A stretch of DNA of 64,000 nucleotides. Source: Dryocosmus kuriphilus. Taxonomy: Eukaryota > Arthropoda > Insecta > Hymenoptera > Cynipidae. Every line of letters starts with the position of its first letter. Position 1 is the first letter of the stretch. The stretch spans positions 84,819,786 to 84,883,785 of the forward strand of contig CM076196.1 in assembly GCA_038277395.1 (NCBI GenBank), read 5' to 3'. The position numbers were made by a program, and so were the translations under genes. Shown piece by piece: positions 1 to 12,060 of the stretch. A model generated the notes under the pieces. That model did no database searches, was not told where the DNA came from, and saw only the letters and a program-made list of their open reading frames with translations.

Positions 1-28
1 AGTATGAAGTTACGCCTTGTTCTTTATA

Positions 29-905
29 AATTGAGGGTCCGGATGCAATAACGGCACGAACGCTCGAAAACGTGTAAAAGTATTGTCCGCGTGACTTCTG
101 AAATGAAAATTTAAAAATTTTTTAAATTGATTTTTAAAAAATCTTACAGTATAGAAAATAGAAGGAAAAAACTTTTTCCTATGTTCAATTTTTTTGTCTG
201 ATGATTATTTTTAATAATAAAATTGAAAAAGTAAGAAAATATTGTTCGCTTATTTAGTTATTTTTTAAAACATAAATCGTCATAAGTTAATGAAATATTA
301 TTGAAACTGTTTGAAATTTGGCCTACACATGCAGTATACCATAGAGATGCCCACAAAGTAAACAAAAATCTGAAAATCTTCTTTTGTTTAATAATATTTA
401 ATTGCAAATTGTGGACGGTCGGTAACTATGTTTTTCGATCTTCCATGAGAAAAAGTATCGAGGAAACTTTGGAGTTGAGAAAACTTCCAGCGACAGATTT
501 GTTCCTCACTATTTAAGGAAGATTTTTGGAAATTTTCAGATCGATTCATTAAAAATTGGCTGAAATATCCATTTTGTAAGAAAACATGCGACGCCGTTTA
601 TTAGCAATTTCAACCGCTACAGGACGTTCGGACGTTCCCTCCGTGTTACTATACCTATTCGTATACTCAGTGAGGACTCGACTTTCGAATAACGAAACAT
701 TTTAACTCCTTTAGAAAACTGTTATTTTATCCTAAATAATAGGTAGTTAGGCGCTACAATCATTAAATTATCTTTATTTTAATTGCATTAGCATGTAACT
801 TAAAATAGAAAAAAAATATCTTCGCAGGTTCTTCCACCCTGTGTTTTGTATCATTTTTCCGTAGAAAAAAATGTAAACAAACCTTGCAGTATGCTTGTTA
901 TTATT
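29..905 (+). repeat. Left terminal inverted repeat (~875 bp)
   Basis: This segment is matched in reverse complement by 3403-4279. Landmarks are the terminal GGATGCAATAACGG, a GTCCGCGTGACTTCTGAAAT block, the stretch at 301-516 that encodes the same chance peptide as the minus strand of 3792-4007, and CTTCGCAGGTTCTTCCACCC at 823-842. Similarity fades at about 905 (GCAGTATGCTTGTTAT on the left, GCAGTATGCTGGTTAT in the right arm). Confidence 0.85.
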
Positions 906-1053
906 TTTACTGCAGAATGGAGTCAGTTTCGCAAATTATGTTGGACTGTTCAGATCGTTCTTCAAACTATTTTCATTATACTAAATACTTTTTCACTATT
1001 AGTGCCGAAAGTAATAAAATAAACTTTTCGATTTATTGATTTGATTAATAATT

Positions 1054-3240
1054 ATGTCAGAAAAACAAATTGGCCGAAAAAAGATTCTAAATGAAAGTCA
1101 ATGGAATAGAAATGTGACAAAAAGTGAGAGAAACAAGGTAATGAAAAAATTGTATCTTAAATAGCTAATATATTGGGCTCTTAAATTGGCCAAAATTTTT
1201 TAAGAATTGTGTTTTAAATGCAAATAAAAGTTAATTTGAGAACTCTGCACAGATAAGAATAATAGCTTCGGCAGGTACTAAAGGAAAAATTGTCTGTCTA
1301 AAAATGTTAGGTCGAGTATTATCCTTCGATTAGTTATGCCGGATTTGAATTTTTCTTCGAATTTGAATTTTTTAATAACGACAAATTTTTTGTCACCAAA
1401 GTTAGAAAATAATTTTTCAAATACTCTCACACTGTCAAAGTTAAGAGCACTAGGTGCTGAATGTCTATCAACTTTTGTTATTTATACGGGAAAATTTAAA
1501 AAAGTTGATTTTGTAATATTTGTTGAAAAAATAAAATCCGACAAAATATGCCGAAAGAGAATACACTAGGTTTTTTATGTCAGGAGCATGATAAAACTTG
1601 TCTTTTTTTCTTAGGGACTGGAGTATGTTTCACAATCAGGAAAATCAATCCTCAGGAAAGATTTTACTCTTATTGATACCTGATGTAATAAGAAATGCTT
1701 CTCGACAATCGATGTTTCTGAACAGAAGAAATTCCATGATTACTTTTGGAGTTTGGGTGATTATCTAGCCCAAAACGTTTTAATTAGTTCACTGATTGCT
1801 AGAAAAAATTGTGCAAGCGATAGCAATAATAGTGGTAAATTTGCAAAATGGACTTATTATTTTCAAAGTACAAATCGCATTATTGTTTGTAAAAAATTTC
1901 TTTTTAAAGTTCTTGGTATTGATAAGAAAAGATTAGAGACTGTACAAAAAAAAAAAATGTCTAAAAATGAGAACTTAGGAGATAATCGAGGAAAGCATGA
2001 TAGTCACGTGGTAAAATTAACTGTAGAAGTCAAAACAATAATCCAAAAACATTGCTATAGTTTACCTCACAAAGAATCACACTACACTCACGAAGATTCA
2101 AAACTTAATTATTTCGAGTCCTCAGATTTAACTGTACATGATTTGTATCATTTGTTTCTGGATTATTATGCATCAATTACAGGAAATTTAGAAGCTCCAA
2201 TAGACGAATCTACATATTGCAAATATTTTAACCATAACGTGAATTTTTCATTTAAATTGCCACGAACAGACGTTTGTAATGTTTGCTGTGCATTTGATGC
2301 AAACGAAATCGGAAAAGAAGATTTTGAAGATCATCGAAAACGGGTAGAAGAATACAAAAGCTTAAAGCAAAGAATGTTGCAAACTAACAATGTATTACAT
2401 CTCGAATTCGACTTTGCTCAGAATCTTCCGCTTCCTAAAACTCCTGTAAATGTACAGTTTTTTTGCCGACTTTTGTGGCTTCATGTGTTCAACGTGCATG
2501 TGCATGGCAATTCGAACAGTTATATGTTTTATTTCTTAGAAGGTACGTTGAAAAAAGGCGCTAATACGGTTTGTAATTTAGTCCATAATGCTATACATGA
2601 AGAATTGGTGCTAAGTCATTATGAAAAAATTTTCTTGTATTCTGACGGCGCTGGAGGACAAAATAGAAATTATTTGATGGTTTCCTGTCTGTCATTGTTA
2701 TCAACAAAATACCAAACCGAAATTCAGCACCTCTACCCAGTGCGTGGACACTCTTATTGCATATGTGACGCAAATTTCGGATTATACGGTAAAAAAAAGA
2801 AAATGAAGGAAAAAATTGAAACGGTTGAAGAGTACGTTGATTTAATAAAAAATTCTAGAAAAAATCCCTTCATAATGGTTAACGCGTCAGACAAAGAGCT
2901 CAAGGATTTTGATAAACATCTAGAATTGAATAAACAAATCAAAAATATCAAAATCAGTCAAGTGGTTAAAATTGATTACTTCCCCAACGGTAACATTGAC
3001 GTTTATTACGCCTACGATGAGAACCCCGTCACTTTTCCATCAACAAACGGTAATAATTCTTTCGATTCCCTAGATAGTGCTCCGCCGGCTGGAGGTGTTG
3101 GAATAAGTAAAGAAAAATTAAAAGACGTCGAAAAACTATTAAATTATTTAAGTCCAAAAGCTCGTCTTTTTTATGACAATTTAATACAAAATGCATTAAT
3201 AAAACCAGATAATAAAAAGAAAAAAATTGATGAATGTTAA
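1054..3240 (+). pseudogene. Transposase-like gene, DUF7869-type, two exons with one internal stop
   Basis: Exon 1 is 1054-1137 (28 codons, starts MSEKQIGRKK) and ends AACAAG/GTAATG, a good splice donor. After a 477-bp intron ending TTTTTTTCTTAG, exon 2 runs 1615-3240 in the same frame. The join gives NK-GLEYVSQSGK, a pattern I know from this arthropod family. The frame is open to 3240 except for one TGA at 1681-1683, just before CNKKC. Seen in order: CNKKC; VCKKFLFKVLGI; DNRGKHD; FNHNVNFSFKLPRTDVCNVC; LEFDFAQNLPLP (Asp codon 2410-2412); SDGAGGQNRN (Asp 2644-2646); LYPVRGHSY, then CDANFG (Asp 2767-2769). The spaced acidic residues fit an RNase H-like nuclease, but catalysis is inferred. About 569 codons in all. 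The stop makes this copy probably dead unless it is read through or spliced around. A downstream ATG at 1957 would give only a truncated protein. Confidence 0.72.
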
Positions 3241-3402
3241 AGGAAAAAATTCCACGATAAAAAGCGATAAACAAAATGTGCTAATATTCGATAGTTAGTA
3301 ATAATTAAACTAGGTTAGCATTTAAATGTTCCTGTAAAAAAACGTTCAACAAAAGGTTGATATATTATAAGAATAAAGAATTTGCGAAGCAAAATTTTTT
3401 CT

Positions 3403-4279
3403 ATTATAACCAGCATACTGCAAGGTTTGTTTACATTTTTTTCTACGGAAAAATGATACAAAACACAGGGTGGAAGAACCTGCGAAGATATTTTTTTTTC
3501 TATTTTAAGTTACATGCTAATGCAATTAAAATAAAGATAATTTAATGATTGTAGCGTCTAACTACCTATTATTTAGGATAAAATAACAGTTTTCTAAAGG
3601 AGTTAAAATGTTTCGTTATTCGAAAGTCGAATCCTCACTGAGTATACGAATAAGTATAGTAACACGGAGGGAACGTCCGAACGTCCTGTAGCGGTTGAAC
3701 TTGCTAATAAACGGCGTCGCATGTTTTCTTACAAAATGGATATTTCAGCCAATTTTTAATGAATCGATCTGAAAATTTCCAAAAATCTTCCTTAAATAGT
3801 GAGGAACAAATCTGTCGCTGGGAGTTTTCTCAACTCCAAAGTTTCCTCGGTACTTTTTCTCATGGAAGATCGAAAAACATGGTTACCGACCGTCCACAAT
3901 TTGCAATTAAATATTATTAAACAAAAGAAGATTTTCAGATTTTTGTTTACTTTGTGGGCATCTCTATGGTATACTGCATGTGTAGGCCAAATTTCAAACA
4001 GTTTCAATAATATTTCATTAATTTATGACGATTTATGTTTTAAAAAATAACTAAATAAGCGAACAATATTTTCTTACTTTTTCAATTTTATTATTAAAAA
4101 TAATCTTCAGACAAAAAAATTGAACATAGGAAAAAGTTTTTTCCTTCTATTTTCTATACTGTAAGATTTTTTAAAAATCAATTTTAAAAATTTTTAAATT
4201 TTCATTTCAGAAGTCACGCGGACAATTCTTTTACACGTTTTCGAGCGTTCGTCCCGTTATTGCATCCGACCCCTCAATT
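3403..4279 (-). repeat. Right terminal inverted repeat (~875 bp)
   Basis: Reverse complement of 29-905. It begins near TATAACCAGCATACTGCAAG and ends CCGTTATTGCATCCGACCCC then TCAATT. The short reading frames in it are by-products of the repeat; the same peptide appears in both arms. Confidence 0.85.
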
Positions 4280-4586
4280 ACACAGGCACGCAAAAAACTG
4301 GGGATGCCCGGTAGAAGTGAATACCGACTTTCCATTATGTAAATTGATCTAATGTTCTAGGGACCCGAAACACCGGCAGCGCATGCTCTAGAGGGGAAAA
4401 GAGGAGGGGAGAGCCGCGCTTTTACGCGGCCTAGCCAACAGAGTGCGGTGAGGGGAGAGAGCTGCGTATACAGCAGACTATTTTTAGCATTTCCGTTCGG
4501 GTCATGACGGTCGCCGGTCCGCCGATTCACTGCTCAAGGAAAAGTGTACCTAGCTTGCCTATAGAAGCATTCACTTCAAAAAGTGT

Positions 4587-4910
4587 CTTGGCCTGCAGAC
4601 TAGACCACCATATCCTCATGTATTTTGGCTCGCTGATCACGAATCCGGAAGCGAAATCTTTCTATCACGTCAATTCTTTGAAGAAATTGATGTTTTTGGA
4701 AATTTCTTTGAAACAACATACATAGGGCACAATCCTGAAATTTTAGAGACTTCTAATAGGGCCTAAATTCAAGTTTGAACCTTAGTCTTTAAGATACTTA
4801 CATCTCAAAAAATATTTCGGTCGCCGATCTTGAGCGGTGATGGGTTTTTGCTGCGCGCGTGCTTCTGCACCCGAGCGGTGAAGTGATGAGTGGCTAGTCT
4901 GCAGGCCAAG
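4587..4910. repeat. Small inverted-repeat element (MITE candidate)
   Basis: CTTGGCCTGCAGACTAG at 4587-4603 is matched perfectly by CTAGTCTGCAGGCCAAG at 4894-4910, with further loose pairing outside (AAAAAGTG / CACTTTTT). The enclosed ~290 bp is more GC-rich than its surroundings. No clear target duplication was found, and no gene is seen in 4280-5690. Confidence 0.45.
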
Positions 4911-5696
4911 CCACTTTTTTTTTGTGCCTTTGTTATGAAATTAAAGCAGCTTTAGTTCACCAAAAACATAGAAATTAATGAAAAATTAAATACGCTGTTG
5001 AATAACATTAAAATTATTAAGTAATCTTCCCATTGAATTTAAATTTTAGCATACATTTTAGTTATATGCAATCTTTTACTTTCAAGTATGTGACAAACAT
5101 TTTTAAGTTGAATTTACATTAAAGAAAGTAACCTCAGGCATTCGCATATATTACGGTTCAAGATCACGCAATTGTGCGGTTTACTTAAGCCTCGAAATCT
5201 TGAAGTAGGAGCATTAGTGAAAGGTTTCACGCATATTGCACATTTTATGATGTTGAGTTGCTAGTTTCTTGCTTCTGTGTTAAAGTACTGTAAACAAAAT
5301 AATTAAAGGGATTTAAAACATTTGTAATTTATGAAAAACAAAAATAAATAAAGCTTAAGATCCAGAATTTAGTTTTTGTATTCGATATTTTTATTGATAA
5401 AAAATATTCAAAATTTCAAACGATTAAAAAATTCTTAACCTTATTTTAAGGAAATAAGGGCAGGGGTTTTTCAAAATTTATATTTCTTCAGAAGATGTAA
5501 TTTCTGAAATATTGAGGAAATTGCTGAAATTTAAATATCTCCCCAAATTTAATTCAACATTGGGAGGTTTAGAACTGAAGAAATAGACAATTCTTTAAAG
5601 TAAGTGTTTAAAGTAACCAAGTTTTAAGTGATACATATGCTACTTTAAATTTCATATTAAAAAATTCTCCGTTTTAAACACCCTTGTTGAAAAATC

Positions 5697-8079
5697 TTCT
5701 GGCGTTGGCCAGGCCCAGGCTAGAACGTCTAGACTCTAATCTGGCGCAGATCAGACGACGTAGTCTGGAGCTGGACAAAACTGTAACACTTTTCTGAAGC
5801 TTAGTGTCAAAACTTTCAGACCAAACTACAAGGAAATAGTTGATTAAAACAAATATTTAAACTAAAAAAAAAGTTCCAGTTATATTGAACGAATTGATAT
5901 GTAGTTCTTGACATGTCCTAACTTATGTATTAAATATAACGCTAGAAAAACGCATTCGCAGAAAATTCGCAACACCGAGAAACGAACCCTAACTACCTTC
6001 ACTGAGAAAAACATTTCTGGATTCAAAGAAATGCATTTCTTTGATTCAATTTCCTTGAGCCAAGGATATTGTATACTTAATTTTATTGACTATTATTTAA
6101 AAACCACAAGCTCGTACTTCAATTCAAAGAAATTGTTTCTTTGGGCTCCATTTCTTTCATACGAAGAAATATTTCTTGGTCTGTAAGTGTGCGAAATATT
6201 TAACGCAAAAAATTGATTTCTTTGAAGCCAAGAACCTAGTTACCATATGAATCTAATTTTCGCACCCAAAGAAATGTTTCTCTGGTTCAATGATTTCGAA
6301 TTTTTGAATTGAGAAATATGCTATTTAAAATAAAAATTTGATAAATGCGTAGATCAAATATTATGGTTTCTCTGAATTAAAAAAATATTTAGATAACTTA
6401 AAAGGATATTATTTTTATTGAAGAGATATTTATTTCATATTAGATTTTGGTTCGATTATTCCAATAGAATATTTCTTTAGTTGAATGAAGTAACTTGTTC
6501 ACTTAAATAATCATTTTTTTAATTGAAAAAAATATTTCTCTAGATAAATAAAATGAAGCGACTCATGTCATGCAAACATTTTTTTCAAATAAAAAGATAT
6601 CTTTTTGAACTAACTTCGTACACGATTCACTTGAAAAAATATTTTTATTAAATTTATGATTTGTACCGAGTACCAATGCTGCCAGGTGCGCAGAGCGTAT
6701 GGTTTCAGAATAGAAATTTATTTTCAAGTCTATAAGTTAGCGAAAAATTTTCACTATTGTCAATATTGTCATAATGAAAATATATGGTGACCAATTTTCC
6801 TGACACTACTTCTGTATTCTTATACATGTTAGCACTGGCTGTGCTTGTAGTCTTTTGATTCTTCCGTTCGAGTGGTTCAAATAAAAAAATTATTACTATG
6901 AATTATAATAATTATAATTAAATAAAATATTTTCTCAATAAATGGAACATTTAAATTTTTTTGCTTTAACTATTCAAAATTTTTTTTTAATTGATGCATT
7001 TTTTTAAGTCCTTAAAATATTTGTTTGACTTTAAGCTACGTTTATTGATATGTTATTTTGTTCTTTAACAAAATCTGTCTTTTCTTTGAGTTGAGTACGT
7101 CATTATTTGAATCAATTAATATTCTATCAACTCTGTTACGTGTTTGTTCTGAACAGTATGTCGCATCTTAAAACCGAGCTTAAAACCACATAAATATTTA
7201 TTTCCGATAAAAAGCATTTTTGTATTATAAAGAAACATTAATTTTATCCTAAAGTACGCTTATTTTAATCAACGAATCATATATTTGATTAAAAAGAACT
7301 TTTACTCAAGCCGAGTCATATTTACTTGTATTTAATAATAAATTGTCTTCTTGAATGCGCCACATACTTCTTTACATTAAAGAACTCACCAATCATACAT
7401 CAAATACTTATTTCTTATAATCAATAATAGATCTATTTCGCTCAATGAATATTTTACAGGGTCAAATAAACATTCCTTTGACTTAATCATTTTGTTCCTT
7501 GGATATACAAATAAAAAATTTCTTTGATCTGAAGAAGTATTTCTTCAACCATATTCAAATCTATCATTTATTTGAATCAAAGAAACTTTATTTGATTCAA
7601 AAAAGTTTTTTTCTCAGTGTAAGTATAAATCACGCGCGTTACCCACTATATTAGGTACTGCATATTACATTTCATTCGTAACTTCAAATGAGGATCACTC
7701 ATTCGCTAGAGACTCTATAATTACTTGATATAAATGGAAGAAATAATTGCTTTGAGATTATAAATTTCATTTTGTATTATTTGAAATCGTTTTAAATAGC
7801 TATTCAATTAATTTTAACATGCACTGAGTAAAGTTTGATGATTGAAATTTAACCGTTTTTATGTTCTGCAAGACTGATCAGCGCCAGATCTGAGCCAGAC
7901 TAGACTGTCAAGATGACATTAATAACATAGTAACATAATTTCTTATTTTGTGTAATTTTAGACACCCTAACCATTTGTTTTAAATGGCGAAAAAAGTTTG
8001 TCTATTTGAGACTTAAAAATCTTTATGTTATGGACAACTAACTATCGTCAGATCTGGGTCAGACTAGACTTTCAAGGCA
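5697..8079. other. CTAG/AGATCTG-rich inverted segments flanking another insertion
   Basis: A GC-richer block at about 5700-5775 (GTCTAGACTCTAATCTGGCG, CAGATCAG) is matched in reverse complement by 7870-7905 (CTGATCAGCGCCAGATCTGA, GACTAGACTG), with a further related motif at 8045-8075. They look like the subterminal parts of one older TIR element into which the element at 6000-7619 inserted. Exact ends were not found. The CTAG-rich style resembles the ends of the elements at 25436, 31370 and 42113. Confidence 0.35.
6000..7619. mobile_element. Non-autonomous TIR element with CACTGAGAAAAA ends
   Basis: The left end CACTGAGAAAAACATTTCTG, with ATTCAAAGAAATG following, is mirrored by the right end, which reads in reverse complement CACTGAGAAAAAAACTTTTT, with GAATCAA following. 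The ~1.62 kb interior is AT-rich and full of TTTGATTCAAAGAAAT-like motifs in both orientations, including the perfect palindrome CAAAGAAATGCATTTCTTTG at 6024-6043. No transposase frame is present. A CACTG start is known from several DNA transposon groups (for example Chapaev, CACTA), but I cannot choose among them. No clear target duplication. Confidence 0.6.
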
Positions 8080-9330
8080 ATAAAAAAAGTATAATTGTTG
8101 GTAGTGTTAATTTCTTATTTGGGTCAATTTTATACATTATGAGAAGTTTTTGAAAATGGTGAAAAAAATTTATCTGATTGATACTTAGAAGTATTTACAT
8201 GGAGAACATTTATTCATTAAATATTGCAGAATTAGTTCGATAAACGGGGATATAAATAGTTGCATCGAGGGAATTTTTACAGTTATTTCACAATTTAATA
8301 AAGATTTAATAAATAATACAAAACGGTCATGTAAAATCTCAAGTCGAAAAGTGAAAATTCTGATATGTAATCATTGATGTAAGGATTTTATTATGTACAT
8401 ACATGCCAGTCTATTATAAAATAACTGAAAGTAATGCCAGTTTTTATGAAATTAATTATATAAAGTTTACTTTTGTGTAATATTAACGATTCACTTAAAA
8501 GGAATTATAGATTGATGAATGTTTTCAGAGATTTTTACTTCTGTTACGAGAGAAATTACAGAAAAGTTGGGTAAAACGAAAAGTGCTTGGCTGGCCAACA
8601 TTCTCAGGGCTGAAGATAAAAGTCAAGTCTCCTGTAGATAATTTCAAATTTTTTAATTTCGCTTAATATTGGAGGATTTCAGAAAATATCCAACTATACA
8701 GACTATCTTTTCCTTCAAACAAATATTACTTATTAGGTTACTATGTTATATTTATGTTCATATACATATGCGTTTCATGCATTTGCCATCTATTAATTCA
8801 GGGACCCGACCGAAACCTTCGTTCCATTTCGCTATGCAAGAAAAAAGTGTCACTTGTTTCTTAAATAAAAGAGAAAAAAAAAAAGTTTTACTTTCGTTTC
8901 TTTGTATGTATGAATATTATTTTAGTACTTGAGTGGTCACGTAAAAAGACGATTTGATTCCCCGTCAAAAGAATTATACTCCGGTCACCCCTCATAGTTG
9001 TCGAAGGGGAAATTTCGTATTTAATGGATGGCAACGTTCATTTCAACATAGTATAGGCATATTTAGATTTTCTTCACCCCTAGAAGCATAATAAAATTCC
9101 ACTGCTCGCTGACTCCTACCCTGGGTGATTCAGAATTCGTATTGTTAAATATGTATTTATTCGTGTTATTAATTTATTTATCTACGAAAATTTGATAACT
9201 TACTGATTGCTCGTATTCACTTATCTTATATCTATAGTATATTTTTATAATTAGGTTTTAAGAAAATGTAATGTTGTTCAAAGTATTAAAGTATTTTATT
9301 TATGCATATTTGGTGCGAAAATCAAGAGTA
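8080..9330. other. AT-rich intergenic stretch, no gene recognised
   Basis: No coding region, RNA or convincing repeat was recognised. A short block at about 8550-8640 is less AT-biased and reads as a possible fragment (KLGKTKSAWLANILRAEDKS) that I do not recognise. Confidence 0.5.
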
Positions 9331-10085
9331 CCATAGGGTTGCGGCACAGTCGTTGCCAGCGGATAATCTTTGACAAGGCAACACTTTAGGGTCGAATTAA
9401 AAATTATGATATAAAGAAAAAATATATTCCTAAATAATAGTTTGAAAGTTGCGCATTGTATGCTTTTAACCATTAATCATACATAATCATAATACATAAT
9501 GCTAGCTTAATTTAAGCCAGCACCTCCACAAGAAAACTGATTTTTTGAAAAAAGTGAAGGCGAGCCCAACATTTTTTATTGGTGCCCAAAAAAAGTCCAA
9601 GAATAGCCCAAAATTCTGTGCTATGCAAAATGTCGAAATTCGATTGTGGGTGGATAAATGGCAGTTGCCCGATGAAGATATTCAGTTGAAACTTTTTTTG
9701 TTTTTGTCCGATTTCGAGTATAGTAATTAGCGAAAGAAAATCTGAGGACCGAGCGTTAAGAAGAAAATTAGAACTTTGGAAATGTTTTGTTGTGTGTGGG
9801 TGGATAAGTGGCAGTTGTCCGTTAAAGATATTGAGTTAAAACTTTTTCTGGAGTTGTCTGATATCTAGTACAAGTAGCTAGTAAAATAAAATCTGAGAAC
9901 GAAGCGATAAGAGAAAAATTAGCATTTTTCCTGTTTTTTTTTCCATTTTTTAATTTTTAAATGAATAATAAAAAAATTGTTTAGTGTAACTTTAAAAAAT
10001 TTTATATTTTCGTTTATAAACGTTGAGGACTTGAGTTACATCAGAAGTCCTTAACATGACAACGACTTTACCGCTTACCCTATGT
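9331..10085. mobile_element. Candidate TIR element with an internal ~150-bp duplication
   Basis: CCATAGGGTTGCGGCACAGT, with CGTTGCCA following, at the left end is loosely mirrored by the right end, reading in reverse complement CATAGGGTAAGCGGTAAAGT, with CGTTGTCA following. Inside, a unit starting TGTGGGTGGATAARTGGCAG recurs at 9645 and 9795, followed in both by a GATATT..AGTT..AAAACTTTTT block and then AAAATCTGAG. No intact frame. The TIR match is imperfect, so this is a moderate call. Confidence 0.4.
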
Positions 10086-11940
10086 ATCATAGAATTTCCG
10101 ATCGCATTTCTGTGCTAGTGGCACTAATTTTACACAGGAAAATTCACATTATGTGCTACAAATGCTTGTATGTCGTCTGCAAAAAACTGAAAGCAAATCT
10201 TCTTGCATAAACTGAACATCTATTGCTTTTTGTATTTATGCTTACATTTATTTTTAATTGCTTACGAATGACATCGAATTCTATGAAAAACACGTACTCT
10301 TGTACTTTCTAAACCTTGGAAAATAAGAGTTGAATGTTGCACTCCAGAAAACCATTTTCATTGAGTATTGAGTCAATAAAAATAAGTCCTTCGCTAAGAG
10401 ATTGATTAATTCAATGCATAATCTACTCACAGCTGAATATTGTACCATTTAACTTAGTTACTTAACTTAATTTTTATTTTCGTACTAAAATTAACTTTGT
10501 ATACTTTTTATGATTTTTCATTAACTGTGGCTTAAGAATTCATGCAATACTCGCATTCAAAAGATTATAATTATTTGGCCATTAAATCAGCTGTTGTATT
10601 TCCGCAGTTATTAATTAATTATTTTTGCAGAATTATTCATTCAAATTTATTCTGTGATTACTGTCTTTATGTCTGGAAAATACCAGAAACTCTCCCTTCT
10701 TGCTCTTATCCTTCAAAACTCAATATGGAACGATTTCAGCCCCATTATGTTATTTGCTGTCGTACGAAACATTTATGTAAAATGGAAAAGAACATAATCA
10801 GTTGCTCAATTATTAGAGACCTTGAACCTACACATAAATCCACTGATTTATATTTATGCTTGTCTTATTATGATACCTTATTGTATCTTATTGCTATTAT
10901 GAGATCCAGAGCTTATTATATATTATACTTACGAAAGTATAATTTTCGTTGAATTGCTTTTATCAAAGACCTCAGGGTCGTTCAGATCAGTATTCTTCCG
11001 ACCATAACAGAATGGAATAGTTTTCTAACTGCTTGGTAATTAGTTAATGCTATTTTATGTTTTATATTTTTACGAGCTGGCTTCACATGGATATCCTCAA
11101 TAATATTTTTGAAATATTCTGCAATATTCGAAAATCTATATAAAGTTAAACAAACAACATTGTAGAAAAACTCTCTTTTTTGAATAAGCCCTTGTCCCAC
11201 TCTAAAATATACAGGATTAGGTTTTACGAATATTAGAATTCTTTGAATATAGGTCGAATATTTTGAAATTCTTTTTAATGTCTTTGAAAATTCTTAAGGA
11301 TTCTGGAAATCTGTGATGCTCTTTAATATATGGAATATTTTTTATTATTCTGGAATTTTCTTGAATATTCTCTAGAGTGTGTTCCAAATATTCTGGATTT
11401 TTCAGAAATATCTACAGTGTACCAGGTGAAAATTTCTAGAATTTTTTAGAACTAAATTAAGCATTTTTTATTTCTAAAATTCTGAAAAAAAATAGGAATG
11501 TTCTAGAATGAGTATTTTAGATTTTGAAATCGTCTAGATCGTTCTGAAATGGAATATCAAATCTTGTGTAAAACTCGTGAATATTCTGGAATTTTTTAGT
11601 GTGACGTAGAATATTAATAAACATTTTGCGAATATCCCATAATTTTTTAGAATATCTGTTTGTAATATTGAAATATTTAAACATGCAATCATTTTGAATT
11701 TAAAAAGTTTAAAATTGAAAAATATTGCATTGAAACTTTCACAATTATTGTAAAATTTCAAATTAAGGCATTCAAGTTAGAATAATTTCAAAATTAAAAC
11801 GTTAGATTGCCACAAATTAGTTTGTTTAAATGGCTAAATTTTAAAACGTGTGAATTTTCAAAAATAAAAGCGCTGATTGAAATTACACAATTTCTAATGT
11901 TTTCATTTCAATTCAATCCGCACAGTTTTTTTCAAATTCA
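10086..11940. other. AT-rich stretch; one unrecognised ORF and a GAATATTCTGGAA-rich patch
   Basis: A 136-codon frame at 10542-10952 (+) starts with ATG and is rich in Cys, Tyr and Ile; it matches nothing I know, and its composition is what AT-rich noncoding DNA would give. From 11220 to 11720 the sequence is cryptically simple, with repeated GAATATTCTGGAATTTT-like words. Nothing else is seen. Confidence 0.4.
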
Positions 11941-12060
11941 TTTAAGAAATGACCTATTCTAAACGTTTTCAGCCAGGTGAAATTGAATACAATTAAATTT
12001 CTTCAAACGTTTCGGCACATGATGGTGACCCTGTTCTTCAGTGATTTTATTGTTTCTGTA
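11940..12060 (-). mobile_element. Penelope-like 3' end remnant
   Basis: On the minus strand this reads CACTGAAGAACAGGGTCACC, then a short spacer and CCGAAACGTTTGAAG. The pairing of CTGAAGA with GCCGAAACGTTTG is typical of the 3' ends of Penelope-like retroelements, where it corresponds to a hammerhead ribozyme core (CTGANGA ... GAAA). Stem II is not well paired here, so it is a decayed fragment. No coding sequence remains. Confidence 0.4.

Larger units (their letters stand above)
29..4279 (+). mobile_element. Long-TIR DNA transposon carrying a DUF7869-like transposase gene
   Basis: The two ends are long inverted copies of each other: the left end reads TTGAGGGTCCGGATGCAATA and the reverse complement of the right end reads TTGAGGGGTCGGATGCAATA, and the match continues inward for about 875 bp on each side. 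The unique centre holds one two-exon gene on the + strand. AATT lies just outside GAGGG on both sides (29-32 and 4276-4279), so it may be a 4-bp target duplication or, being palindromic, part of the inverted repeat. The arms differ by scattered substitutions and small indels, so the insertion is not brand new. Autonomous structure is seen directly; assigning the protein as the transposase is inference from its being the only gene between the TIRs. I cannot place it in a named superfamily with certainty. Confidence 0.8.

Noticed and set aside
301..516. 71-codon frame repeated at 3792-4007 on the other strand
   Set aside because: Same sequence in the two TIR arms; begins at a non-ATG codon and has no motif.
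1336..1569. 77-codon frame inside the transposon
   Set aside because: It lies within the inferred intron, has no recognisable motif and is AT-biased.
10542..10952. 136-codon ORF
   Set aside because: Longest unexplained frame in the left half, but AT-driven composition, no motif and no splice or promoter context; kept only as a note.
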